This document shows, piece after piece, positions 7,317-16,569 of a DNA stretch of 64,000 nt. Numbering within the stretch: position 1 is the stretch's first letter; each line of letters begins with the position of its first letter. Below the pieces are notes generated by a model. It was not told the DNA's origin and did no database searches. It worked only from the letters and a program-made list of their open reading frames with translations. Both the position numbers and the translations under genes were made by a program. The DNA is from an uncultured Oscillospiraceae bacterium (GTDB taxonomy: Bacteria > Bacillota > Clostridia > Oscillospirales > Acutalibacteraceae): the NCBI GenBank assembly GCA_905193225.1, contig CAJJNV010000001.1, positions 1 through 64,000 of the forward strand, written 5' to 3'.

Positions 7317-8593
7317 CAGTTTTTGCCCTCCTTTCCTTTAAGAAGATAGACCGTATCCAGTTCTATGTCTTTTGCAAAGTCAACAATCTGCTGCTTTGTC
7401 ACCGACTCGATGTCGTTTATGAAGTCGGCCGGAGTGGGAAGCTCTTTTTCAAGCAGGCGGGAGGTATACCATACCTCGATGCTGCCGCTTGTATCCTCAA
7501 CCGAACGGATGGCGTCGGTCAGGCCGATTTTTGAAGCCTCGAGAATTTCATCGGGAATTTTTCCCTCTTTCATAAGCTCGAGCTGCTCGAGAATGCCCTT
7601 TCTTGCGGCGGCTGCGTTTTCGATCTCGATACCGCTGTCCACCAGCATCAGGCCCTTGGCGGCGTAAAGCCGGGCGGCGCAGTAGTAGCAAAGGCTCATC
7701 TTTTCTCTGACCACCGTAAAGAGCTTGGAATAGGGCGATCCGCCGAAAATGTCGGTCATAACGCGCAGGGCGGCGATGTTTTCGCAAAGAGAGGAGTGGA
7801 AGGTGCGGAAACCGAGAACCAGCTTGCCCTGGGAAATTTCCATCTGTTCGGAAAATTCTCTGACCTCTTTTGGATGAACGGGGGAAAAGTCGTTGGTGAT
7901 TACCTTAACATCCCTTGAAACGGCCGAAAATGCCTTTTTAAAGCAATCGAAAATGGGCTGCTCATCGTCCTTTCCCACGTGGATGATGTATGTGGGGGAG
8001 GTTTTGAGCAGGTTTTGCCAGAAATCATAAAGCGATTTGGGGGTGAGGCTTTCGACCGTCTGCTCGTCCCGCATTATGCCGAAAGGCTCGCCGCTGCACA
8101 TCTTTTCAAGGGCTTTGGTGACGGTGTAGCTGCGTTTGTCGTTTATGAGGCCTCTTATCTCCTCGATAACCAGCCGCTTTTCAATCGTAAAATCGGCAAT
8201 TGAAAATTCACCGTTTTGCAGGTTGGGATTAAATACCGCCGATTTGAGCAGCTCCACCGCCTGCGCCGATATGCTCTCGTCGGTGAGGGCGTATTTGTCG
8301 CAAAGGGAGATACAGGACAGCTTCATTAAAAGACTGTCGGCGCAGCGGGTGACGGTGGCCGTAAGCTCGGCGCCGTAAAGAAGGTTTAATCTGTCCTTAA
8401 GGGCTTTGGGGGTGGGATAGTCGGCCGTCGAACGGCAGAGAAGTCTTGAAAGAAGAGCGGTACAGGCCACGTTTTCCTTGGTTATGGGAAGGGCAAAGCA
8501 GATGGCGGTACGTTCGGTCTTGAATTTGGAGGTCTTGACATTTATGCCGTAGAGACCTTCGTCAAGGGTGATTTTTAAATCGGTGTTTTGCAA
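7316..8593 (-). CDS. yfmF: M16-family protein, YfmF type (non-catalytic partner)
   Basis: A 425-residue M16-fold protein. Where active members carry HxxEH, this one has LLSRLLCRSTADYP, so it has no zinc site and is the structural half of the YfmF/YfmH heterodimer. The C-terminal half keeps the M16 features GGSPYSKLF and VREKMSLCYY, the Arg/Tyr-type substrate-binding pair of M16B proteins. It has a good promoter at 8680-8707 and ribosome binding site CGGAGGAAA, and is followed with a one-base overlap by yfmH. Confidence 0.85.
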   Translation of the reverse strand: MQNTDLKITLDEGLYGINVKTSKFKTERTAICFALPITKENVACTALLSRLLCRSTADYPTPKALKDRLNLLYGAELTATVTRCADSLLMKLSCISLCDKYALTDESISAQAVELLKSAVFNPNLQNGEFSIADFTIEKRLVIEEIRGLINDKRSYTVTKALEKMCSGEPFGIMRDEQTVESLTPKSLYDFWQNLLKTSPTYIIHVGKDDEQPIFDCFKKAFSAVSRDVKVITNDFSPVHPKEVREFSEQMEISQGKLVLGFRTFHSSLCENIAALRVMTDIFGGSPYSKLFTVVREKMSLCYYCAARLYAAKGLMLVDSGIEIENAAAARKGILEQLELMKEGKIPDEILEASKIGLTDAIRSVEDTSGSIEVWYTSRLLEKELPTPADFINDIESVTKQQIVDFAKDIELDTVYLLKGKEGKN

Positions 8594-8679
8594 ATTCGTT
8601 TCCTCCGATCGTTAAATTGTTCTTAAATAAACGGCGCGGAAAAGGCAAGGAAAAAACTGCCCAACGCTATTCCGTAACA

Positions 8680-8707
8680 TTATACAATAAATGCAGGATT
8701 TTATCAA
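8680..8707 (-). promoter_or_regulatory. sigma-A promoter of yfmF-yfmH
   Basis: Read on the minus strand, TTGATA (8702-8707) and TATAAT (8680-8685) are 16 bases apart. Transcription would begin near 8673, giving an 80-base leader. Confidence 0.75.
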
Positions 8708-8840
8708 GAAAAAAATAGTATAAGGCTTTATTGATAAAAGATATACCGCATTGTTACCTCTTAACTTCTTCGCTGTTACCTGTAACTACATGCCTGTGCC
8801 TGATGCGCATCGGGTTTCTGTCAATGACGGCAGCTTTAAT

Positions 8841-8998
8841 TAAAAACTCCGCCTATTTTCAATCATCCGCGCAGCGGATACTTTTTCTTTTCACTCTTCT
8901 CTCTTCACTATTAAAACTCCGCCCGTTTTCAATCATCCGCGCAGCGGATACTTTTTCTTTTCACTTTTCACTCTTCTCTCTTCACTCTTCTCTCTTCG
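8841..8998 (-). repeat. Two tandem copies of a dispersed tract-plus-hairpin repeat
   Basis: Two nearly identical units with a 70-bp period start at 8841 and 8911. On the minus strand each reads as a GTGAAGAGAGAAGAG purine tract, then AAAAAG, a hairpin ATCCGC-TGC-GCGGAT, and GATTGAAAA. The second copy has an expanded tract. The same unit occurs in the opposite orientation at 55194-55354. The repeat fills the gap between the divergent yfmF promoter region and the end of the glucan synthase gene. The rest of 8594-9016 holds only the yfmF leader. Confidence 0.8.
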
Positions 8999-9016
8999 CC
9001 ATATAAAGCTCCTGCT

Positions 9017-12000
9017 TTATATCTCTGTTCTGTGTGTTTTTCCGTCCAACAAAACGGTTGTTGTCCCGCTATCCGTGCTGCCGTTTTTGCTGTGGCGGCG
9101 GGTAATTGTGATGTCGGTGCTTTCGTATAAAATTTTCAGCGTAAAATCGCCGAAGTCTTTGGGCAGCTGCGGGTGAATTGTCAGCTTGTTTCCGCTAATC
9201 TTTATTCCGAGCAGCTGTTCCAAAATGACCTGATAAAGCCATCCTGCCCCGCCGGTATAGTGGGTCCAGCCGCCCCGTCCCGCCGTATGCTCTCCGCCGT
9301 AAACATCAGCTGAAAGGGCATAAGGCTCAACCTTATATTTTTCGGCAAGGTTTTTGTCCGTGCATTTGTATGACGGAAGCACCGCCCGCAAAAGCTCGGC
9401 TGCTCTTTCGGTTTCTCCCGCTTTAAACAGGGCCGAGATCAGCCACACTGCTCCGTGGGTATACTGCCCGCCGTTTTCCCTGATTCCTTTTGGGTAGTCG
9501 GCGATATATCCCACCGGTATGCTCTCAAAGGGAGGATCAAAAAGCCTGATAATTCCGTTTTTCCTGTCGAAAAGGCGGTTGTAGGCGGTATCGAGTGCTA
9601 TTTTGTTGTATTCGGTAAAGGGCAGGCCGCAGAGGGTTGCAAAGGCCTGAGGCAGCAGGTCGATTTTATCCTCGGGCGAGCGCTCTGAGCCGATGGGATT
9701 TTCTATGGGTAAAAACGCCCGCAGATATCGGTCCTTTTCAAAGCAGTGTGTGCAGATGCTGTCATAAAGTCTTTTTATATTTTCTTTAAGGGCTTCGGAA
9801 AGCTGTCTGTCGCCCATTATATCGCAAACGGGCAAAAAGCTTTTGGCGGCGAGAACATAAAACTCGGCCAGCCACACGCTCTCACCGCCCTTTGAAAATC
9901 CCGAAAAGCCGTCGTTCCAGTCACAGCTGCCCATCAGCGGTAAAAACCGTTTTGAGAATTTTACCCGCAAAAATGAGCGCTTGCAGTGCTCGTAAACGGT
10001 AAACTTTTCGGCGGTGCTGCTCGGGGAAAAGTATCTGTCATTTTCTTTCGGATCGAGGGGTGCGGCGGTCAAAAAAGGTGCCTTTTGATTTAAAATATCT
10101 TTTTCGCCGGTTACAGTTATATATTTCGATACGGCAAGGGGAAGCCAAAGAAAATCGTCGCTGCACCGTGTGCGCACGCCAAAGGGACCGTTCTCGCTTT
10201 CGTGCCACCAGTGCAGCACGTCGCCCTCCTCAAACTGGCGGGCGCAGCATAGCAGAATGTGGTCCCTTGCCGTGCTTTTTGAAAGATATAGAGCGGCCAA
10301 AATGTCCTGCAGCTGATCCCGGAAGCCGTATGCGCCCGAAGCTTGATAAAAGGCGGTGCGTCCGAAAATACGGGAACAGAAAATCTGATGGGGCAGCCAG
10401 GTGTTGAACATAAGGTCAAGGGCGGGATGACTTGATTTTAAAATAAATTTGTTTGAAAAGACAATGGGACTGTCTTTAAGGTGCGGATTGTCGGGACAAA
10501 AGCTCAAACTGAAGGTAATGTTTTCGGCCTTGTCTTTTTTTAGGGTTACCGGTACCGTTAAAGCGGCGCACAGCTGATTTTTAATCTCGTGGTCGTTAAA
10601 TTCCCACCGTCCCGATAAAAAGTCGGAAAAATCTACGCAGCAGTCCTTTTCATCCCTTGAACAGCTCACCCGCATTAAACCCTTTACCGAGGTGTTTTTC
10701 GGATTATATACCGTGATGCAGCGAAAAGATTTTTTAAAGAAAAATTTGTTGCATCCCCGTCTGTCAAATCCAAGGGCGGGAAGGGCGCAGAAGGAAATAT
10801 CAAGGGATTTTTCTTTCGGGGAAATGATGTCCACCGAGATGCATTTTTCAAAATTATCGGTGACAAAAACGGTGGTGCGGAAAACGGTATCTTTTATGCT
10901 TGAAAAATACACCGCCCTTTGGTCGGAAAAGACGGCCGCCGATCCGTTTATGAGGTCATAGTATCTGCCGAGCATTTTGACCATCAGCTGCTCTCCGTAA
11001 AAATCACGGGACGTGTCGTTTGACCAGGGTGTTAAGCGGCATTCGCGGGAATTGAAGGCGTAGGTGTATCCTAAGGAACAATCGGAAAGCAGGGTGCCGA
11101 AATGCTTTGTACAAAGGATGTGGCAATAGGGGAGCGGCGGCTTTTTTGTAACGATAAACCTGCCTGAGCTGAAAAATCCGAAGGGCGTTTCAAGCTCCTT
11201 TTTATAGGAAGGAACAAGAGGGGAAACAGGCGATATTTTAACCGGCGCATAGTCAATAAACGGGGTGCTTAGGTCGCTTGAGCTTTCGGGAGAAGTGAAA
11301 ACCGCCGCGCTGCACACCGCTTTAAGGCTTTTTTCGGAAATTTCCGCCGGACAGACGATATAGATGCCGTCTTTGCTTAAGGCTTTAAAGGCTGCCCTCT
11401 GCTTTTTTCCGCACAGCACGCACAGATCAAAGGGACGTTTTGCCAGACGAAAAATATCGAAAAGTTTTGTATAGGGAAAAAGGGATGCGGCGGGACTGTT
11501 GCCCTGCGCTTTTGCAAGAACGATCGGTCGGTCTCCCGATATGCCGAGTGCCCATAGATCGCCCGTATCATATTGCTCATACTGCTTTTGGGGAGCGCCG
11601 AAATAAAAGAGGCTGTAAGAGGAGATTATCTGCCGTCCGATTATGCCGACGGGGGAGCTGTCAAAGGGGGAAACCGCCCTTTTGCGGCAAAAACTTTTCT
11701 GCCGCCTTGCTTTTTCGAGAAGCCCTGCTGCTTCGTAAGCATCGGGAGCGGCGGTTATGACAAGAGTCTCGGATTTTTTTGAAAAGGGGGGCAGGTCAAA
11801 TTCAAGGTCGGCAAAAAAACAGCAGTCGGGAAGGCCGTCGTCGGTTGGAGCGTTTCGTGAAGAATTTTCCGTAATGTCGGATGTTGAAGGGATTCTTTCT
11901 TGAATGTCGGCAGAAGATGCCTTGATAGTATTATCGGAAACGGAAATCTTTCTTTGGCTGTCTTTTGGCAGCGAGAAAATTCCGTAGGGGCGGGAGAGCA

Positions 12001-15000
12001 CCTGCTCCCTCCTGAAATCGTGTTTGAAATCCTTTCCGCTTAAAAGCCCCGCCGCTATGGAAAGCTTTCTTCCCGCATCACGCTGATTCCTCTCAAAAAT
12101 CGCGGCATTAAGATCATTGTCATACCGCGATCTGACAAAAAGCCTACTGAATGCAGGATGGGAAAGAAAATCCCCCGCAAGATTTAAACAGGGCTCAAAA
12201 TACACCTTAACCCTTGCCTTTAGCGGAATTGCTCCGTTGTTCCTGACATTTATATCGGCAAAGAAAACGGGGAAAAGGGCGCTTAAAGAAAGACTTAGAG
12301 ATGCCGATACCGCTTTTGCCGAGCTGCTGAAAAATATGCTGTCAGCGGCAGCTTTGGCTTCTCTGCGGACCGATGAAGAATTTGCATAATCGGGAGCGGC
12401 GGTTATCGAAAAGCCTGTGTCGGTTCCTTTTCCCTTGACCGATACCACCGCAAAAATTCCCTGAGGGTCACAAAGAGGGTCGATGGTCGGGCGGAATATT
12501 TCATAGTCCCCGTATTTAAGGGAACAAATGCCGCTGTCAAAAGCGCAAAGCGACAGATCCCCCGAAAAGATGAGATGTCCCTTTGGAGAAATGGGAGAAA
12601 TGCTGCCGCTTTTGAAGGCAGGACCGGCCGGTACAGGGAAATATCTTGCCTTTTCGGGAATATTCAGGCGGTCTTTGCCGTCGGCGCTTTTATAGATGTC
12701 GCTGCCTTCGGGAATCTTTTCGTGCAGAAGAATCTCGGCTCTTTTGGCCGTCCCTCTCATAAATCTTTTACACATAATGTTGTCCTTTAAAAGATTCTCG
12801 GCTGCGCATATGCTCATACCGATGTGGTGGGCCATAAAGCTTCTCACCACCGCAAAGGGAAGCTTGCCTATACGGGATTTTGTGAAATCCACCGCCTCGT
12901 AAAATCCATACTGCCCCACCGCCCCGATGCCTTGAAGTCTCTTGAGGTTTTTCAGCGCCTCTTCGGGTATAAAGGGCAGCATCAAAAACGAGGAATAGGG
13001 AGAAACGACATAGTCCCTTTCAAGCCCCCTTTTAAGTCCGAGAGCAGGGATTCCGTGGGCCTTATAGCTGTAATTAAGATTTTGATCAAAGGCGTAATAT
13101 CCGCTTTCCGAACAGCCGAAGGGGGCTTTTTTGCGGGAGGCTTCGAGAATCTGGCAAAATATGCAAAAACTCAGTGCCTCATCGGTTAATGTGTCCTTAT
13201 ATGCGGGCAGAAGGATGGAAGGCATAAAATATTCAAAGGCCGTACCGCTCCAGGAAAGAGGCCCGCAATAGCCCTTTTGCCGTCCGAGACTTCTCGAAAG
13301 GGCGCCCCAGTGCTTTTTCTCCACCTGCCCGCTTGTTACGGCAAAGTAGCTTAAAAGCCGCGATTCGCTCATAAGCAGGTCGTAATATGAGGACGAACGT
13401 TTTCCGCTTTCGATGTCTATGCCGATGTGGAAAAGATGCCTTTTTGAATCGTAGAATACCCCAAGATCGGTGGATTTTATGATGCTTTCTATGCGGGAAA
13501 CGAGCTGCTCTGTTCCTTCATATTCGCAAAGCCCGTTTTTAAGTGCAAAAAGGCAGGCCGCAAAATTTCCCGAATCCACCGACGAACAGTATTTAGGGTA
13601 AAGAGGTTCAAGGGTTTTGATGTTATACCAGTTGAGCAGATTACCTTTATACTTTTCTAATTTTTCCACCGACGAAAGGGTGTTTGAAAGAAGGGCTGTC
13701 ATATCCTCTTTGCTTATGATGTTCAAATCGCAGGCCGCAAGGGAGGAAAGCATCATAAATCCGATGTTTGTGGGCGATGTGCGGTCGGCAATGCAAAAAA
13801 CGGGGGTCTTTTGAATGTTGTCGGGCGGGAGGTAGTTGTTTTGCTCGCTGCAGTGCTGCTCGAAATATTTCCACATTGCGGCGATATATTCGGTTAAACG
13901 CTCGGTCGTTTGAGGACTTGGAATATATTTTGTCGAAATGCCTGTTTTGCCGAATGCGTAAACGACAAAGGGACACAGCACAAACAGCCCGCCCACGATT
14001 TTGTGCAAAGGGGGCAAAAATACGATCATTAAAAGTCCTATGATCAGTGAAACGGCGTTTTGCACAATGCAGGAAGGAAGGGATGTTTTGGAATTTCTCT
14101 CGGCCTCGGCCGCCGTCGTCCATTCGAGCAGCCGCTTTTTTGAAAAAAGCTGGCGATACAGTCCCGATGCAGCCCCCGATAATGATACTGCCGCCGAGGT
14201 CACAAGGGTGGTTATGCCGAAAAATGATTTTAAAATAAGGTATGAGGTCTTTGTCAGCACGCGGCAGTGATATTTTTGCGAAAGGGAAGAAAAGCTGCCG
14301 GTTAAAGTTGCCTTTAAAAATTCAAATAGCTCCTTTGAAATAACCCCCAAAATGCCCAAAGCAAAATACATATACGGCAGGGGAACAAAGGCCGACAGTA
14401 TAATCGTTGCAAGGCAGGTGAAGGAATTGAGTGCCCTTGTTACATTGTCGGACAGAAAGATTTTGTTTAAAAAGAAAATGTTGTTTTTTTCTCTCTCGCC
14501 GCCCACCGTTATAAAGGGCAGCAGCCACAGAAGATTTTGAAAATCGCCCCTTATCCAGCGGTTTAAGCGGCTGTTGAAACCTGCCATACTTGAGGGACAG
14601 CCGTCAAGCAGCTCAACATCGGTGCAAAGACCGCAGCGAAGATATGATCCTTCTAAAATATCGTGACTTAGTATGCGCTCGATGGGAAGGGAAGAGTTTA
14701 AACACTCGTAAAATGCATCGATATTTATAAGTCCCTTGCCTGAAAAAACCGTCACCGCAAACATATCCTGATAGGCATTGGCGCAGGGAGAATTATATGC
14801 GTTTATGCCGCCTCTGCCGCACATTATCCTTGTGAAAAGATTTTTGCAGGCGGCGGCGCTTTCGGTCGAAACAATCGGAGCGATGATGCCGTATCCCGCC
14901 GTTACTATCTTTTTGTTTCTGCATACCACCGGCTTGTTCAGGGGATGAGCCGCCGCCGAAACAAGATCGGCCGCCGCGCAGAAGCTGAGTCTTGTATCGC

Positions 15001-16312
15001 TGTCGAGCACCAGCAGGTTTTTGCATTCCCGCAAAAATTTTCTGTCTCCCAAAAGCTCGATAAATTGAGACCTACCGGTTTTTATATAGCGTATAAGCTC
15101 GGTTACGGCGCCCCGCTTTCGTTCCCAACCGGCATATGCGTTTTGTGTTTTTAAAAGCACGCGCTTTCTTATTATCAAAAAGAATCTGCCGCCGTGTTTT
15201 TCGCCAAGCTTTTTCACTTCTCTTTTAAGGGCCTTTATTCTTGCGTCATCGTCCGGCATTTTTTCCCCTGCGGCCTCCTTTAAATCAGCCAGAATGCAAA
15301 AGCCGATGTGCTCGTTTTCGTTGGCCGAAAAAAGCTCCTCCATATGCTCGCAAAGCTTTTTTGCACCGCTTGGGGAAGGCAGGAGACAGGGTACGGCAAC
15401 AAGGGTTTGTTCGGCTTTGGGAATATGGCCGTAAAGCTCGATTTTCGGCATAAAGAAGGGATGACTTAAACGGGCAAAAAAATGCTCGCAAAAGGGGCGC
15501 AGCAGCTCGTGAATGGGAATGTATATAAACCATCCTATCCACCAAAGACCGGTTAAAATCCCGATAAGGGCGGAAATGACAAAGGGCAGTCCCGCCCTTG
15601 CCGCGACAAATACCCATCCTAAGGTGTAAAGCCGCCTTTTTTGTTCCGAGCGCTCGATGAGATGATAGCCTATGTGGCGCTTGCGGGGGTCGGTCTCATT
15701 CTTGGCCTTTTCAAGTATCGTTTTGGCAAACTGCTCTTCACGAATGCCCCGCTTGGCGGCACGGTCGGCACACACCCTGCGGTAGTAGGCGCGCGTTTCG
15801 GCCGTCATTTTAAGATATTCACCGCCGGGGTCGGCAGAAAAAATCTTTTCGCTTGCAGAAAAGCGGCTTATTATGGTTTCAAAATCGACGTTTCTAAGCC
15901 GGGCAAGCAGTTCTATGCCCTTTGCAGCTTTTGAAGGATCGTTTTTTTGCGCTCCCTCTTTGCATAAATCAATTGCAAGTGCGGTGAGAACGGCGGGAAG
16001 GGCGGTCAGGCTCTGACAGTCGAACCATTCGGATTTTGAACAAAGCCCTTTTATCAGCAGCTTTTCGATATCCTGCTCCCGATCGTTTTGCTGCTCTTGA
16101 ATCTCTTTTTTACATATGTCAAAAATCTCGTCGGACAGCCTGAATTTTCTTTTAAAAAACTCGGCGGCGCTTTTCCCGCTTTGCTCGGCGGTATAAAAAT
16201 TATCGCATATCCACGCCGCCGTTTCGCTTTTTGAGTTTTCGGAATTTTTGGTGTATTTGCGAAGATATTTAAGATTTTTTCTGATGCTTTTTGCTATCAA
16301 AACAGATTTCAT
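9017..16312 (-). CDS. Cyclic beta-1,2-glucan synthase (GT84 / cyclization domain / GH94)
   Basis: A 2431-residue membrane enzyme of the NdvB/ChvB/Cgs family, which makes beta-1,2-glucan from UDP-glucose and closes it into a ring. Order of parts: N-terminal region; membrane spans about 230-270; GT84 glycosyltransferase with VLDSDT (Asp437, Asp439), HDILEG (550-555) and RWIRGDFQ (585-592); further spans about 620-800; a glycoamylase-like domain about 830-1180, matching the region assigned to cyclization (GH189) in characterised enzymes; beta-sandwich regions; and a C-terminal GH94 phosphorylase-like domain with DWNDGF (from 2131, the catalytic Asp of GH94) and HTAGRGGWTHYTGGAGW. It is shorter than proteobacterial Cgs (about 2800). 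The start is ATG with TTGGAGA upstream. It stands alone, with no export gene beside it. Confidence 0.88.
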   Translation of the reverse strand: MKSVLIAKSIRKNLKYLRKYTKNSENSKSETAAWICDNFYTAEQSGKSAAEFFKRKFRLSDEIFDICKKEIQEQQNDREQDIEKLLIKGLCSKSEWFDCQSLTALPAVLTALAIDLCKEGAQKNDPSKAAKGIELLARLRNVDFETIISRFSASEKIFSADPGGEYLKMTAETRAYYRRVCADRAAKRGIREEQFAKTILEKAKNETDPRKRHIGYHLIERSEQKRRLYTLGWVFVAARAGLPFVISALIGILTGLWWIGWFIYIPIHELLRPFCEHFFARLSHPFFMPKIELYGHIPKAEQTLVAVPCLLPSPSGAKKLCEHMEELFSANENEHIGFCILADLKEAAGEKMPDDDARIKALKREVKKLGEKHGGRFFLIIRKRVLLKTQNAYAGWERKRGAVTELIRYIKTGRSQFIELLGDRKFLRECKNLLVLDSDTRLSFCAAADLVSAAAHPLNKPVVCRNKKIVTAGYGIIAPIVSTESAAACKNLFTRIMCGRGGINAYNSPCANAYQDMFAVTVFSGKGLINIDAFYECLNSSLPIERILSHDILEGSYLRCGLCTDVELLDGCPSSMAGFNSRLNRWIRGDFQNLLWLLPFITVGGEREKNNIFFLNKIFLSDNVTRALNSFTCLATIILSAFVPLPYMYFALGILGVISKELFEFLKATLTGSFSSLSQKYHCRVLTKTSYLILKSFFGITTLVTSAAVSLSGAASGLYRQLFSKKRLLEWTTAAEAERNSKTSLPSCIVQNAVSLIIGLLMIVFLPPLHKIVGGLFVLCPFVVYAFGKTGISTKYIPSPQTTERLTEYIAAMWKYFEQHCSEQNNYLPPDNIQKTPVFCIADRTSPTNIGFMMLSSLAACDLNIISKEDMTALLSNTLSSVEKLEKYKGNLLNWYNIKTLEPLYPKYCSSVDSGNFAACLFALKNGLCEYEGTEQLVSRIESIIKSTDLGVFYDSKRHLFHIGIDIESGKRSSSYYDLLMSESRLLSYFAVTSGQVEKKHWGALSRSLGRQKGYCGPLSWSGTAFEYFMPSILLPAYKDTLTDEALSFCIFCQILEASRKKAPFGCSESGYYAFDQNLNYSYKAHGIPALGLKRGLERDYVVSPYSSFLMLPFIPEEALKNLKRLQGIGAVGQYGFYEAVDFTKSRIGKLPFAVVRSFMAHHIGMSICAAENLLKDNIMCKRFMRGTAKRAEILLHEKIPEGSDIYKSADGKDRLNIPEKARYFPVPAGPAFKSGSISPISPKGHLIFSGDLSLCAFDSGICSLKYGDYEIFRPTIDPLCDPQGIFAVVSVKGKGTDTGFSITAAPDYANSSSVRREAKAAADSIFFSSSAKAVSASLSLSLSALFPVFFADINVRNNGAIPLKARVKVYFEPCLNLAGDFLSHPAFSRLFVRSRYDNDLNAAIFERNQRDAGRKLSIAAGLLSGKDFKHDFRREQVLSRPYGIFSLPKDSQRKISVSDNTIKASSADIQERIPSTSDITENSSRNAPTDDGLPDCCFFADLEFDLPPFSKKSETLVITAAPDAYEAAGLLEKARRQKSFCRKRAVSPFDSSPVGIIGRQIISSYSLFYFGAPQKQYEQYDTGDLWALGISGDRPIVLAKAQGNSPAASLFPYTKLFDIFRLAKRPFDLCVLCGKKQRAAFKALSKDGIYIVCPAEISEKSLKAVCSAAVFTSPESSSDLSTPFIDYAPVKISPVSPLVPSYKKELETPFGFFSSGRFIVTKKPPLPYCHILCTKHFGTLLSDCSLGYTYAFNSRECRLTPWSNDTSRDFYGEQLMVKMLGRYYDLINGSAAVFSDQRAVYFSSIKDTVFRTTVFVTDNFEKCISVDIISPKEKSLDISFCALPALGFDRRGCNKFFFKKSFRCITVYNPKNTSVKGLMRVSCSRDEKDCCVDFSDFLSGRWEFNDHEIKNQLCAALTVPVTLKKDKAENITFSLSFCPDNPHLKDSPIVFSNKFILKSSHPALDLMFNTWLPHQIFCSRIFGRTAFYQASGAYGFRDQLQDILAALYLSKSTARDHILLCCARQFEEGDVLHWWHESENGPFGVRTRCSDDFLWLPLAVSKYITVTGEKDILNQKAPFLTAAPLDPKENDRYFSPSSTAEKFTVYEHCKRSFLRVKFSKRFLPLMGSCDWNDGFSGFSKGGESVWLAEFYVLAAKSFLPVCDIMGDRQLSEALKENIKRLYDSICTHCFEKDRYLRAFLPIENPIGSERSPEDKIDLLPQAFATLCGLPFTEYNKIALDTAYNRLFDRKNGIIRLFDPPFESIPVGYIADYPKGIRENGGQYTHGAVWLISALFKAGETERAAELLRAVLPSYKCTDKNLAEKYKVEPYALSADVYGGEHTAGRGGWTHYTGGAGWLYQVILEQLLGIKISGNKLTIHPQLPKDFGDFTLKILYESTDITITRRHSKNGSTDSGTTTVLLDGKTHRTEI

Positions 16313-16487
16313 ACGGGATTCTCCAAATGTTTTTTTTGCTGCCGAAAACCGCTTTTTTTAAGGATGTAGGAAGGTTTTAAGTGCCGTGTTTTAACCTTCG
16401 CGCGCAGCACATACTTAATTTTCCCCCGTCTGTTCATTTAATACGTTTTTTTTGCGGGAATTTTTTTTATAAAATAAGGATTTTTAC

Positions 16488-16516
16488 TTGAATGTTTCTA
16501 CAAGATGTTGTATAAT
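16488..16516 (+). promoter_or_regulatory. sigma-A promoter of the miaB cluster
   Basis: TTGAAT (16488-16493) and TATAAT (16511-16516) are separated by 17 bases, 54 bases before miaB. Confidence 0.8.
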
Positions 16517-16569
16517 TTGCTTTAAAGTGACTTTATAGTGACTTATTATGCTTTGGAAGGAATTTTTTG

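Noticed and set aside
8841..8998. CRISPR array
   Set aside because: Only two near-identical adjacent units with no unique spacers; three degenerate copies elsewhere and no cas genes in the window.
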